Positions 43,069-52,266 of a stretch of DNA of 64,000 bases are shown one piece after another; position 1 is the stretch's first letter, and each line of letters begins with the position of its first letter. The notes under the pieces are model-generated. The model searched no databases and was not told the origin of the DNA. It was given only the letters and a program-made list of their open reading frames with translations. This stretch comes from Blastocatellia bacterium. GTDB taxonomy: Bacteria > Acidobacteriota > Blastocatellia > Chloracidobacteriales > Chloracidobacteriaceae. The position numbers and the translations under genes are program-made. The DNA is taken from the NCBI GenBank assembly GCA_019695185.1, contig JAIBAN010000035.1, positions 1-64,000 of the forward strand. Direction: 5' to 3'.

Positions 43069-45768
43069 ATGCCAACGTACTTGACCACGGCACGACGTTT
43101 CGTGCCGCTTTCGTTTTTCGGGTTTGTTCTTTGTGCTGCCGGTTGGTGGGGCGGGCAGGCTGCTTCATCCGGTCCGGTCAAATTCACTCAGGCTGGACAG
43201 GAAGCGGTTGCCGGGCGGGCGGACACACTCCTGCGGGACTTGAAAGCCCCGGACCGGGAAACCCGACGGCGGGCGGCTGAAGAACTGGGGCGAACAGGGG
43301 ACGAACAGGCGGTTCCGGCCTTGATTGTCACACTCCGTGCCGATGCGGACTTTTTTGTGCGGAGCGCGGCAGCCGAAAGTCTGGGAAAACTGAAAAGCAA
43401 GGCGGCGTTTGCACCGTTGGTTGAAGCCTTGGGGAGTCAGCAAAGCGAAGTCCGGGGGGCAGCCGCCCTGGCCTTGGGGCGTTTTGGAGACCCGCAGGCC
43501 ATTCCCCACTTGCAAAGCCTGTTGACGGACAAGGAAGCCTTTGTCCGTTCCAGCGCGGTTCAATCGCTGGGGCGACTGAATGCCACCGCTGCCAGAGCCG
43601 GATTGGTGGCAGCTTTGAAAGACCCTGAAATCGAAGTCCGCACCAGTGCTGCCGAGGCATTGGGAACTTTGGGTGATGTGGCCAGTGTGGAACCGCTCCT
43701 CCAGGCGGCGACGGACTCCAGTCCGTATGTGCGCAGCCGGGCGGTGCTGGCTTTGGGAAAAATCGGCGATGCCAAGGCATTGCTCCCGTTGATTGAAAAC
43801 CTCAAGGACCAGGACCGGATGGTGCGGGCCAATGCGGCTGAGTCCCTGGCCCGGTTCAAGGACCGGCGGGCCGTGCGCCCATTGGTGGATTTGCTGTATG
43901 ACCGCGATGTGTTTGTTCGTTCCAACGCCGCTTTTGCCCTGGGCAAAATTGGCGATGAATCAGCCGCCGACAATCTGGCCGAACTGCTGCGGGACGAAGA
44001 TGCCCGCGTCCGCAACCGGGCCTTGGACGCCTTGGGAAATCTGGCCATACCACGGAGCATCGAGCCGATTCTGGATATGCTCAAGGACAATGACCGGCTG
44101 GTCCGGACCACGGCGGTACAGGCCCTCGGAAATTACCCGGAAACCCGTTCGGTTGACGCCCTGTTGCAAACCCTGAGCGAGAACGATGCGTTTCTACGCC
44201 GCCGTGCCATTGAATCATTGGGCAAAATTGGCGATGCCAAAGCCCTGCCTGCTTTGCAGACGGCTTTGACGGATGCCAGCGCCGGGGTGCGGGCCGGAGC
44301 TGCGCTGGCCTATGGAAAGATTGGAAAAAGTCAGGCGGTTGCACCCTTGCTTGACGCTTTGCGTGAGCCGGACAGTCAGGTGCGGGCGGCGGCGGCCTTT
44401 GCCCTGGGTCAGATTCACACAGACAGTGCCCTGCTTGGTGTGCTTAACCAGATTGCTGCCGGTGATGCAGCCCAACTGGCCCGCCTGAAACAGACCTACC
44501 AGGCGTTTTTTACAGCCTTTGCCGATGCAAACCAGTCGCTAGAAACAGCCTTGAAAGCAAATGACCCGCGCCTCCGGCGGGGGGCACTGGCGGCGGTGGA
44601 TGTGGTGTTGAATACCTCCCAGGCTGTTGCCCAACTGCAAACAGCTTTGCGGGACGCTGTCCCGGAAATCCGGCTGGCGGCTTTGGATGGATTGGCCCGC
44701 CGTAAATCCCTGCAAGCTGTGGACGGGGCGCTCCAGCTTTTACAAACCGATAAAGACCCGCTGGTGCGGGCTCGCGCCGCTTCGATTTTGGGCGAGTTAA
44801 CCACCGCTGCCAACGGGAACGTGGTGGAGGCGCTTCGAACCGCCTATGGCAAGGACGCCAGCCCGGAAGTCCGGGCCAAAGCCGGTGCCGGTCTGGATGC
44901 TTTGGGAGTAGCCCGGATTGTCCTGCCGACCGATTCCGGCAAGGCTGAACAAATCGCCGGCAATACTGTTCCCCGAGCGGAAAAAACGCCCACGGTAACC
45001 TTGCCGAAATCAACGGAACCTGCTGTGCCGGTGCCGCCCAAGGTCACTCCGTCTGAACCGGCTCAACCTGGCCCAGGTTCAAAACCAGTTACTTCGCCCA
45101 AGCTGCCTGCCAGCAGTCCGACTGGAACGGGCGGGGCTTCCACCGCCGGTTCAGCTCCAGGCAGCCCCCGGCTTGTGACACCTCCGCCCTCTGCTCCCAA
45201 GCCGGAACCCGGAACCTCACCGACTCCGGCTGCCACCGAGGGCAGAAAAACCGAGACGGTTCCGCCTGCTGAAGTGGCTGTGCGGGTGGACAGCAAGCCG
45301 GTCACGCCAGAGCCTGGGACTGCCAGCAAATCCGTTCCACAACCCGAAATTGTAACTCCACCAGCCAAAGTGGAGCCATCCGCCCCGCTCACCCCGGCAG
45401 CGGTCATGGCTGCCAACGAGGCTGCCACGCTGGAACTCCTGGACCGGATTTTCAAAGCCGAGCGCAAATTCCAAACCGGTCCGGGAGCCGGACAGTTTGG
45501 CGGCTTGGCTGACCTGATTATCAAAGGATTGCTTGACCCCAGTCTGGTTGCCGGTGATGTCAATGGTTATCGGCTGACGCTCTATGTCAGCCAGCCGATT
45601 GCCCGGACCAAAGCGGACTTTTTTGTAGTGGCGGTGCCGGTCACCTTTGATGAAACCGGACGGCGGTCATTTTTCATTGACGGAAAAGGTGTGGTTCGCA
45701 CCAGCGAATCCAATACGCCGTTCACGGTTGAGACATTCTTTGCCAATTGGACCAGACTTTCCGAATAA
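43069..45768 (+). CDS. Exported HEAT-repeat protein with pilin-like C-terminal domain
   Basis: An 899-aa protein. It has an N-terminal hydrophobic segment (about residues 12-28, signal peptide or anchor), then ~17 HEAT repeats of ~31 residues (A-x-x-A-A-x-A-L-G-x-I/L-G pattern, about 45-620). A Pro/Ser/Thr-rich linker (~620-790) is followed by a globular end (residues ~795-899) containing LLDPSLVAGDVNGYRLTLYV and FFIDGKGVVRTSE. That end resembles the beta-rich half of type IV pilin-like proteins that fold without polymerising. The HEAT solenoid probably binds a partner protein outside the cytoplasm. Not homologous to PBS lyase enzymes beyond the repeat. Confidence 0.82.
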   Translation: MPTYLTTARRFVPLSFFGFVLCAAGWWGGQAASSGPVKFTQAGQEAVAGRADTLLRDLKAPDRETRRRAAEELGRTGDEQAVPALIVTLRADADFFVRSAAAESLGKLKSKAAFAPLVEALGSQQSEVRGAAALALGRFGDPQAIPHLQSLLTDKEAFVRSSAVQSLGRLNATAARAGLVAALKDPEIEVRTSAAEALGTLGDVASVEPLLQAATDSSPYVRSRAVLALGKIGDAKALLPLIENLKDQDRMVRANAAESLARFKDRRAVRPLVDLLYDRDVFVRSNAAFALGKIGDESAADNLAELLRDEDARVRNRALDALGNLAIPRSIEPILDMLKDNDRLVRTTAVQALGNYPETRSVDALLQTLSENDAFLRRRAIESLGKIGDAKALPALQTALTDASAGVRAGAALAYGKIGKSQAVAPLLDALREPDSQVRAAAAFALGQIHTDSALLGVLNQIAAGDAAQLARLKQTYQAFFTAFADANQSLETALKANDPRLRRGALAAVDVVLNTSQAVAQLQTALRDAVPEIRLAALDGLARRKSLQAVDGALQLLQTDKDPLVRARAASILGELTTAANGNVVEALRTAYGKDASPEVRAKAGAGLDALGVARIVLPTDSGKAEQIAGNTVPRAEKTPTVTLPKSTEPAVPVPPKVTPSEPAQPGPGSKPVTSPKLPASSPTGTGGASTAGSAPGSPRLVTPPPSAPKPEPGTSPTPAATEGRKTETVPPAEVAVRVDSKPVTPEPGTASKSVPQPEIVTPPAKVEPSAPLTPAAVMAANEAATLELLDRIFKAERKFQTGPGAGQFGGLADLIIKGLLDPSLVAGDVNGYRLTLYVSQPIARTKADFFVVAVPVTFDETGRRSFFIDGKGVVRTSESNTPFTVETFFANWTRLSE

Positions 45769-45774
45769 CGACAT

Positions 45775-45881
45775 TTGCCATTTTGGTTGTTGTGGAGGAG
45801 TGGTCGGCGCTGCTGTGCCTTGAGGTTCCGCTTCATCGTCAAAGTGCAAAGTACGGTCAGCCACCAACAAAATGGCAAAAC
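45775..45881. repeat. Paired inverted GCCATTTT/GGTTGTTGTGG units (element W)
   Basis: TTTGCCATTTTGGTTGTTGT at 45774-45793 is mirrored by CCACCAACAAAATGGCAAA at about 45860-45878. It is related to element L but shorter, and fills the spacer before comF. Confidence 0.75.
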
Positions 45882-45893
45882 CCACATGAAACA

Positions 45894-46661
45894 ATGGCAC
45901 TGCACACATGGTTTCGACAATTCAGCGATTGGACGATGAACCTGATTGCCCCGCAGTTTTGCCGGATTTGTGGCCAACTGGTGGCGACCTGGGCCGACGG
46001 AGTTGCCTGCCGGGCCTGTTGGGAGTCCAGCGCCTTCAACCAGTCCAGATATTTTTTGGCTTGCCTGCGGTGTGGAAGGTGGAAGCAGTCCGCCGATGTG
46101 TCTGAAACAAGGGCACCGCTCCAAGTCTGTGACCAATGTTCCGCTGCGTCCTATCAGGTGGCTCGCTCCTGTGGCTCGTATGAAGGGGCATTGCGCGTCA
46201 ACCTGCTGGCCCTTAAACGACGGCCTTTTCTTCCCGGCACGCTGAAAAAGTTCATCGGCGAAAGCTGGCAGCGGTTACCGGAACTGCACGCCGTTGAGGT
46301 GGTTGTGCCGGTTCCACTGGCTGCCCGCCGGGTGGCAGAGCGGGGATTCAATCAGGCTGGGTTGCTCGGTTCCGTGGTGAGCCGGGAAAGGGGTGTTCCA
46401 TTGGAGGAAGAGGTGCTGATGCGAACTGTTGAAACCGAACGACACCGGGCCGGCATGGATGTGGTGGCCCGGCGCAAAAGTGTTGAACGGGCGTTCCGGG
46501 TGGCACGCCCGCGTTTGATAGAAGGAAAATCGGTCCTGTTGGTTGATGATGTCATGACTTCGGGAGCGACGCTTGAAGCCTGTACGGCGGAGTTGCTGAA
46601 AGCCGGGGCCGCTGAAGTTCGCATTTTCACCGCAGCCCGGACGATGCGGTACCGTGACTGA
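45894..46661 (+). CDS. comF: ComF-family protein (phosphoribosyltransferase-like)
   Basis: A 255-aa ComF-type protein. The N-terminal half has Cys pairs (CRICG, CRACW, CLRCG, CDQC) that should form a zinc finger. The C-terminal half is a PRT fold with the PRPP-binding loop VLLVDDVMTSGATLE. ComF proteins take part in DNA uptake and recombination in naturally competent bacteria. The ATG at 45894 is preferred over the frame from 45747. Confidence 0.92.
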   Translation: MALHTWFRQFSDWTMNLIAPQFCRICGQLVATWADGVACRACWESSAFNQSRYFLACLRCGRWKQSADVSETRAPLQVCDQCSAASYQVARSCGSYEGALRVNLLALKRRPFLPGTLKKFIGESWQRLPELHAVEVVVPVPLAARRVAERGFNQAGLLGSVVSRERGVPLEEEVLMRTVETERHRAGMDVVARRKSVERAFRVARPRLIEGKSVLLVDDVMTSGATLEACTAELLKAGAAEVRIFTAARTMRYRD

Positions 46662-46765
46662 TGGGGTTGAAAAGGGAAGGGCGGTTGGGCAAGGCATCAA
46701 CCGCACAAATGATTGCGAGATTTTCGTTGTTTTTGACCTGCGGGACCTGATCTTCTGCCGCCCTT

Positions 46766-47224
46766 TCAATGGGAGACAATCAACTCTTCCCCCAGCAGAA
46801 TCTCCTGGTTGGAGATGACAAACCGTTGCACTCCTGCAACCCGATACGGTTGGTTATTTTCCCGAATTTCCCCTTCCTCGTGCAGAAAGACAACCACCGT
46901 GTCTCCCTGGGCAATGACTGCCAGCATGTGGGGCTTCCGATTGTGGACGATTCCGAAATTGTGCTGAATGGCTGCCAGGGTCGCTTCGCGTCCGTGAGCG
47001 GAGCGGGTAAAGGGTAATTCCGGCGCTCCCACGATTTTAAGCTCGACTGTGGGGGCCAACATGGTTTCCACCGTTATCCAATCGCCCTGGTCAATTGCCA
47101 GGAACAAATTTTTGATCAACCGGACATTGGCCGCTTCTGCCACTTTTTCCTGTGCCGTAGGGTCTCCTGCGGTAAAAAGGGATTCAAACAAATCAAGGAA
47201 AGAACCGGACTGGGATGTACTCAT
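46766..47224 (-). CDS. SnoaL-like (NTF2-fold) protein
   Basis: A 152-aa protein with the cone-like SnoaL/NTF2 fold: a helix with NLFLAIDQGDWITVETMLAP, a central sheet and VAGVQRFVI. Such folds act as small hydrolases, isomerases or ligand carriers; the role is unknown. AGGAG stands 9 nt upstream of the ATG at 47224. It is divergent from mreB. Confidence 0.8.
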   Translation of the reverse strand: MSTSQSGSFLDLFESLFTAGDPTAQEKVAEAANVRLIKNLFLAIDQGDWITVETMLAPTVELKIVGAPELPFTRSAHGREATLAAIQHNFGIVHNRKPHMLAVIAQGDTVVVFLHEEGEIRENNQPYRVAGVQRFVISNQEILLGEELIVSH

Positions 47225-47317
47225 GTGTGTTCTCCTGGGCACGTATCAAATTTTTCTACTGCTTCACTCTACATTTTGGCAGAGCATTTCCCAGAGGGAA
47301 ACGCTTGAAAACATGCT

Positions 47318-47345
47318 TTGCGTGCCCCTGTTTTTCTGCTAGAGT
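47318..47345 (+). promoter_or_regulatory. Candidate promoter for mreB
   Basis: TTGCGT (47318-47323), 16 bp, TAGAGT (47340-47345). The boxes are imperfect (3 and 4 of 6). The site lies in the divergent spacer, about 120 bp before the mreB ATG. Confidence 0.3.
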
Positions 47346-47462
47346 CGTGGGTCCATTCGGCTTCAAAGCTTTTGCACCAGTGGTCAGAGCCTGATTCCGA
47401 ATGTGATTATTTTCATACCAGGGGTGGAACCTCCATCCCCTCATCTGCGGTCTCATACTGTT

Positions 47463-48509
47463 ATGTTTGAAAAATTCGTACCGTGGCTTGGCCAGGATAT
47501 TGCCATTGATTTGGGAACGGCCAACACGTTGATTTTTGCCAAGGGGCATGGATTGGTCCTCAACGAACCTTCAGTGGTGACCTTCCATGAAGTAACCGGT
47601 AAAGTCGAAGCCGTCGGCAAAACCGCCCGCGCCATGCTGGCGCGCACGCCCCATTCCATGCGGACGGTCCAACCGCTCAAAGACGGCGTGGTCGCCAATC
47701 TCACTGCAACCGAACACATGCTCTCCCACTTTCTAAAAAGCATCCGCAAATATTGCGGGCAGTTTGGGGTGCGGGCTTTGGTCGGAGTCACCAGCGATGC
47801 CACACCGGTCGAGAGCCGGGCCATCATTCATGCGGCTTTGAGAGCCGGCTGCAAAAGCGTCCGGTTGGTGCCTGAACCGCTGGCTGCCGCCATCGGAGCC
47901 GGGTTGGCCGTGGCCGAACCAATGGGGCGGATGATTGTGGATATCGGCAGCGGGGTCACCGACATTGCCGTCATCAGTCTTTCCGACATTGTGCTCTCAC
48001 AAACCCTTCGGACTGCCGGGTCGCAGCTTGATGCAGCCATCATGCAGCACGTCCGCCATGAACACCTGCTGCTCATCGGAGAACCGACTGCCGAGCACAT
48101 CAAAATGAAGATTGGCTCTGCCATGCCGCTTTCCACCCCGCGTTCCCTGGAAATCACCGGGCGCAGTTTGACCGACGGGTTGCCCCGCACGGTGAAGCTG
48201 CATGATGCGGAAATCCGGCAGGCCATCACCCCCGTGGTGGACCAGATTATGATGGCTGTGCGCAAGGCGCTGGACAAAGTTCCACCCGAAGTTTCAGCCG
48301 ACCTGACCGAGCAGGGCATTGTGCTGACCGGAGGCATGGCGTACCTGAAAGGTCTGACCGAACGGCTTTCCCTGGAAACCCGCTTGCCGGTCCAAGTGGC
48401 TCCCGAACCAATGCTCTCAGTTGTTTACGGCGTCAGCCAGATGCTTGAAGTTGCCGCCCAGACCGACGGTCCGACCATGCCCTGGACGCTCCGCCCCAGT
48501 GAAGGCTAA
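47463..48509 (+). CDS. mreB: Rod-shape determining protein MreB
   Basis: A 348-aa actin-like ATPase that assembles under the membrane and directs side-wall synthesis. The phosphate 1 loop DLGTANT and the phosphate 2/adenosine motifs (IVDIGSGVTDIAVISLSD, GIVLTGG) are present, as is EPTAEHIKMKIGSA. No mreC, mreD, pbp2 or rodA follows, which is unusual. Instead, membrane glycosyltransferase-like genes come next on the same strand. It may be a second, stand-alone MreB copy. The ATG at 47463 gives the canonical N-terminus. Confidence 0.93.
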   Translation: MFEKFVPWLGQDIAIDLGTANTLIFAKGHGLVLNEPSVVTFHEVTGKVEAVGKTARAMLARTPHSMRTVQPLKDGVVANLTATEHMLSHFLKSIRKYCGQFGVRALVGVTSDATPVESRAIIHAALRAGCKSVRLVPEPLAAAIGAGLAVAEPMGRMIVDIGSGVTDIAVISLSDIVLSQTLRTAGSQLDAAIMQHVRHEHLLLIGEPTAEHIKMKIGSAMPLSTPRSLEITGRSLTDGLPRTVKLHDAEIRQAITPVVDQIMMAVRKALDKVPPEVSADLTEQGIVLTGGMAYLKGLTERLSLETRLPVQVAPEPMLSVVYGVSQMLEVAAQTDGPTMPWTLRPSEG

Positions 48510-48520
48510 AACCATCAGGA

Positions 48521-48544
48521 AACTGAGGACTGAGGACTGAGGGA
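48521..48544. repeat. Short GGACTGA array (element Q)
   Basis: Three GGACTGA units after mreB; a degenerate partner (CCTTAGTCCTGAG) lies at about 48655-48668 just before the next ATG. The region resembles a decayed spacer element. Confidence 0.7.
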
Positions 48545-48671
48545 TGGCGTTCAAGGCAGATTGTGTCATCAGGCTTTCGATTTCGATGATTTCCAATTGA
48601 GTGAGGAACGCCACTCAGTTCCCAATCCTGAAACAATTTCCTGTTCCGGAGCTGTCCTTAGTCCTGAGCCT

Positions 48672-50382
48672 ATGGCCGTACCCTCCCGAAAAATCAGTCC
48701 ATGGATAGACGGAGTGGTGCTAAGTTTGGTGTTTGTTGCCCTGGCAGTCTGGAGTTGGCGGAAATGCCCTGACCTGACCATTGACTTTGGCATGCAGGCG
48801 TATATTCCCTGGCAAATTACCCAGGGAAAGCACCTGTATACCGATATTGCCTGGAAATACGGCCCCTTTTCCCAATATCTGGATGCAGCGTTGTTCCGTC
48901 TGTGTGGCGTTTCGCTGACCACCCTTTTCGTTGCCAATCTGGCCAATCTGGCGCTCATCACCACCCTGCTGTACAGGATATTCGTTCAGTTTACCGAGCG
49001 CTGGGTAACGGTTGTCATCGGAATTGTGTTTTTATCTGTGTTTGGCATTGCCCAATATACCTGGATGGGCAACTGGAACTATGTCACGCCGTACGTTCCG
49101 GAAGCCGGGCATAGTGTCACGCTGTCACTGGCGGCGCTGTGGGGGCTGACCCGTTATCAAACCGGCCTCAATCTTCGCTGGCTCTGGCTTTCCGGCACCT
49201 GTTTTGGATTGATTTGCCTGACCAAAATCGAAGCGGTGGTGGCGGTTGGCGGTTGTCTGAGTGTTGGCCTGGCCTTGATTGCTTTTATTCATCAAAGAAC
49301 TCCACGCCAAGTGGCAGGAATGCTTCTGCATCTGGGGGGAGCCACCGCCGTTCCAATCCTGCTGGGAGTTTTTCTGCTCTGGACCCGGATGCCATTGGCA
49401 ACTGTCGTCGAAGGGCTTTTGGCAAACGTCACGCTGACGGTCAAAAGCGATATGGCCAACAGTCGGTTCTACAAAAAACACATGGGAACCGATGACATTG
49501 CCGGAAATCTGGGGATGATGGTTCGCCTGTTTGGCGGTTTGCTGCTGGTGGTGGCTGGCGGGGTTGGGCTGGAACGGGTGTTGGGCCGTCAGGACAAAAA
49601 ACAGTGGTTGTTCCGGTTTCTGATCTTCGCCGGGGTTTCCCTGCTGGCAGTCCTGCGGCGCAAGGGGGCTGTTTGCTTTGGCGATGCTGGCAAAAATCAT
49701 TTTACGGTCGGCCACCGGAACCTATGGTTTTATTCATGCCATGCCTGCAGGGCTTTTCCTGACAGCCGGGCTCTTGTCTTTGGGGCCGGCTCTGCTTCGG
49801 ACCACAGGCTGGGGGCAAGGTGAGGTGTTTCGCTCGCTGCTGCTGGGTTTGATATCCGCTTGTATCTGGTTTCACGTGAATTGGACCAACAGTCATTTCA
49901 AACTGAAAACCAATCCTTTTGGCAATGGCGGAGATACAATCTTGACCTATCCGACGCAGCTTGATACCCGCAATGCAGTGTTGCAGGAATTGCAGGTTGA
50001 TTTGGCCGCCCGGCTCAAACCCACTGAGACGTTGGTTGTCTTGCCTGAAGGAATTTTGCTGAACTATCTGTTTCGGAAAACCAATCCCACTCCCTATATT
50101 GTCTTCACACCTTATGACCTGGTGTCTTACGGGGGCGAAACGGTCACCTTGCAAGGGCTTCAAACCCATGCCCCGGACGTGATTGTCCTGTTACAGCGTA
50201 CTTTTGGCGATTGGGAATTTCCACCCTTTGGAACGGATGCGCGATACGGCCAGGCCATTTCAAACTGGATGCGGCAACAGTATGTTTGTGTGCGGGTGAT
50301 TGGTGCCGAACCGGGAACGGGAAGCAAAGCGTATGGGGTTGCCGTTTGGCAGCGAAAACCGGTTGGAGGTGCCGTTCCATGA
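48672..50382 (+). pseudogene. Polytopic GT-C-like membrane protein, frameshifted
   Basis: The first reading frame (ATG at 48672) encodes ~330 residues with many membrane helices. The rest, starting with LAMLAKIILRSATGTYGF and ending at 50382, is in another frame. A homologue at 62283-64000 reads through both parts in one frame, so the two pieces are one gene. The frame break coincides with an inserted block near 49629-49672 that is nearly identical to the 3' end of the methyltransferase gene 2.4 kb downstream; removing ~34 bp restores alignment. Motif WKYGPFSQYLDAALF is shared with the homologue and is typical of ArnT/PMT-like families. The 3' part overlaps the GT2 start (ATGA), so it may still be expressed. 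Confidence 0.8.
49629..49672 (+). repeat. 39-bp block shared with the methyltransferase 3' end
   Basis: Positions 49629-49667 are identical to 52055-52093; after one mismatch four more bases agree. In the methyltransferase it encodes a natural family-like tail (GVSLLAVLRRKG). Here it splits the membrane-protein gene and causes its frameshift. Confidence 0.9.
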
Positions 50383-51353
50383 AGCCTGACCTGCCGCAGT
50401 TTTCCCTGGTGGTTCCGATTTTTAATGAAGAGTCATTGATTCACGTTCTGCATGCGGAAGTCCTCCGGGTCATGGAATCAATTGGTGAACCGTGGGAAGT
50501 CGTGTATGTCAATGACGGAAGTTCCGACCGTTCACTGGAACTGCTGCTGGAACGCCAGCGTGCCGACGAACGGGTCGTGGTGGCCGAGCTTTCGCGTAAC
50601 TGGGGGCATCAGTCAGCTTTGACTGCCGGTCTTTCGTTGGCTCAAGGGCAGGCGGTTATTTTAATGGATGGTGATTTGCAGGACCCGCCGGAAGTCATCC
50701 GGGAAATGGTGACAGCTTGGCGGGAGGGCGGCCAGGTGATTGTGGCGGAACGACGTAAACGGACAGAATCGGGGCTGCGCCGATTGTGGTTTCCGCTGTT
50801 CTATCGAATCCTGGCGTATTTATCGGATTTCCCTATTCCGCTCAATGCCGGTATTTTTGGCCTGTTGGACCGCAAGGCGGTGGATGCCATTCTGAAATTG
50901 ACCGAAAGCAACCGCTATCTGCCGGGGCTTCGGTCCTGGGTTGGGTTTCGCACGGCTGTCATTTATTACGAACGGGCCGGGCGCTATGCCGGGGAACCCA
51001 AACAAACTTTTTGGAAGCTGTTGCGCTATGGGTTGGACGCCATTTTCAGTTTTAGCTATAAACCCTTGCGGTTGAGTCTGGTGATGGGACTGCTCACCGC
51101 CGGATTTGCACTTTTTTACGGGATGTTGTTGTTGGTGTGCCGTGTGTGGGGGATTGGAATGTTTGGGATTCCAGTGGTGGACGGTTATACCAGCACCATT
51201 GTTTCAATCCTTTTTTTGGGGGGCACCCAATTGATTTGCGTTGGGGTGTTGGGTGAATACATTGGCCGGATTTACGATGAGGTCAAACGCCGCCCGCTCT
51301 TTTTTATCCAGCAGGTCCACCGGACCTCGGTTCCACCATCCAATCCTACATGA
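50379..51353 (+). CDS. Family 2 glycosyltransferase (DPM1/ArnC-like)
   Basis: A 324-aa GT-A enzyme anchored by two C-terminal membrane helices. The nucleotide-binding VNDGSSD and the metal-binding DGDLQDPP motifs identify polyprenyl-phosphate sugar transferases of the dolichyl-phosphate mannosyltransferase type. The start ATGA overlaps the stop of the preceding membrane gene; its stop overlaps the methyltransferase start in the same way. Such GT2 enzymes make polyprenyl-phosphate sugars that GT-C proteins use as donors, which fits the flanking polytopic proteins. Confidence 0.92.
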   Translation: MKPDLPQFSLVVPIFNEESLIHVLHAEVLRVMESIGEPWEVVYVNDGSSDRSLELLLERQRADERVVVAELSRNWGHQSALTAGLSLAQGQAVILMDGDLQDPPEVIREMVTAWREGGQVIVAERRKRTESGLRRLWFPLFYRILAYLSDFPIPLNAGIFGLLDRKAVDAILKLTESNRYLPGLRSWVGFRTAVIYYERAGRYAGEPKQTFWKLLRYGLDAIFSFSYKPLRLSLVMGLLTAGFALFYGMLLLVCRVWGIGMFGIPVVDGYTSTIVSILFLGGTQLICVGVLGEYIGRIYDEVKRRPLFFIQQVHRTSVPPSNPT

Positions 51354-52129
51354 ATCCAGCCGAATATCACGCCCTTGCCCGGATTGACCGCACCCATTGG
51401 TTTTACGTGGGGAAGCGGGCGATTGTCCGTTGGTGGCTTGAACGGTTTTTGCACCTGACCCCAGACAGCCTGCTGATTGATGCCGGAATGGGAACGGGAA
51501 CCTGGCTGGAGGAAATGGGGACCGTCTGCCGGATTCTTGGTCTTGACAGTTCACCGGAGAGTCTGGCCATTGCCCGGCCTCGCATCCAGGCCCTTGGGGG
51601 GGATGTTTTGCAAACCACCCTCGACCGGATTGACCTGCCGGACGGCACAGCCACCGTGGTCACCATGCTGGATGTGCTGGAGCATCTGGACGATGACCTG
51701 ACGGCCTTGCGGGAAGCCATCCGGCTGACCCGTCCGGGCGGTCTGGTGGTTGTCACGGTTCCGGCGCTGCGTTGGTTGTGGAGTGATTGGGACGTGGTGT
51801 TGCACCATCGACGGCGTTATCACCTGCAAGAGTTCCGCCTTCTGATTTCCCAGCCGGAAGTGGAAGTCCTGCATTGCGCCTATTTTAATTCGCTGTTGTT
51901 GCCTCTGGTTTTTCTGGTTCGGATGTGGCGCAAAGTCTTTCCACCCAAGGCTGGCGCGCCCAGGGCCGAAGACCGGATTCCTGCGGCTCCGGTCAATTTC
52001 CTGCTGGAGCAATTGCTGGTTCGGCCAGCCTGCTGGCCCTGGTTCCATCCACCTGCCGGGGTTTCCCTGCTGGCAGTCCTGCGGCGCAAGGGGACTGTGG
52101 CTGCGGCGGCTGAACCCTGCGGAACCTGA
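51350..52129 (+). CDS. Class I SAM-dependent methyltransferase
   Basis: A 259-aa methyltransferase. The SAM-binding glycine motif is IDAGMGTGTWLEEM, and LDVLEHLDDD corresponds to motif IV. The hydrophobic C-terminal part probably lies against the membrane. Its tail GVSLLAVLRRKG contains the 39-bp block shared with the frameshifted gene upstream. The ATG overlaps the GT2 stop by 4 nt. Substrates may be a glycolipid or polyprenyl-linked sugar. Confidence 0.9.
   Translation: MNPAEYHALARIDRTHWFYVGKRAIVRWWLERFLHLTPDSLLIDAGMGTGTWLEEMGTVCRILGLDSSPESLAIARPRIQALGGDVLQTTLDRIDLPDGTATVVTMLDVLEHLDDDLTALREAIRLTRPGGLVVVTVPALRWLWSDWDVVLHHRRRYHLQEFRLLISQPEVEVLHCAYFNSLLLPLVFLVRMWRKVFPPKAGAPRAEDRIPAAPVNFLLEQLLVRPACWPWFHPPAGVSLLAVLRRKGTVAAAAEPCGT
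52055..52093 (+). repeat. 39-bp block, native copy
   Basis: Identical to 49629-49667. Here it is in frame and encodes the final part of the methyltransferase, consistent with being the source copy. Confidence 0.85.
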
Positions 52130-52266
52130 TGAAACTGTTTTCTTTGTTTTTTTTGGTCGTTTTTTGCTACACTCGGCGAGCCTTTTCGTAACAACCTGAA
52201 CCAGTATTTACGCACCCAAGTGCGGCCATTTTTGAACACGCATCATCACCGGGAGGACTTTCAACC

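Noticed and set aside
52153-52169. Sigma-54 promoter before pspA
   Set aside because: GG and GC elements (TGGTCG, TTGC) are spaced 9 bp apart instead of the required 10, so it is probably a chance match.
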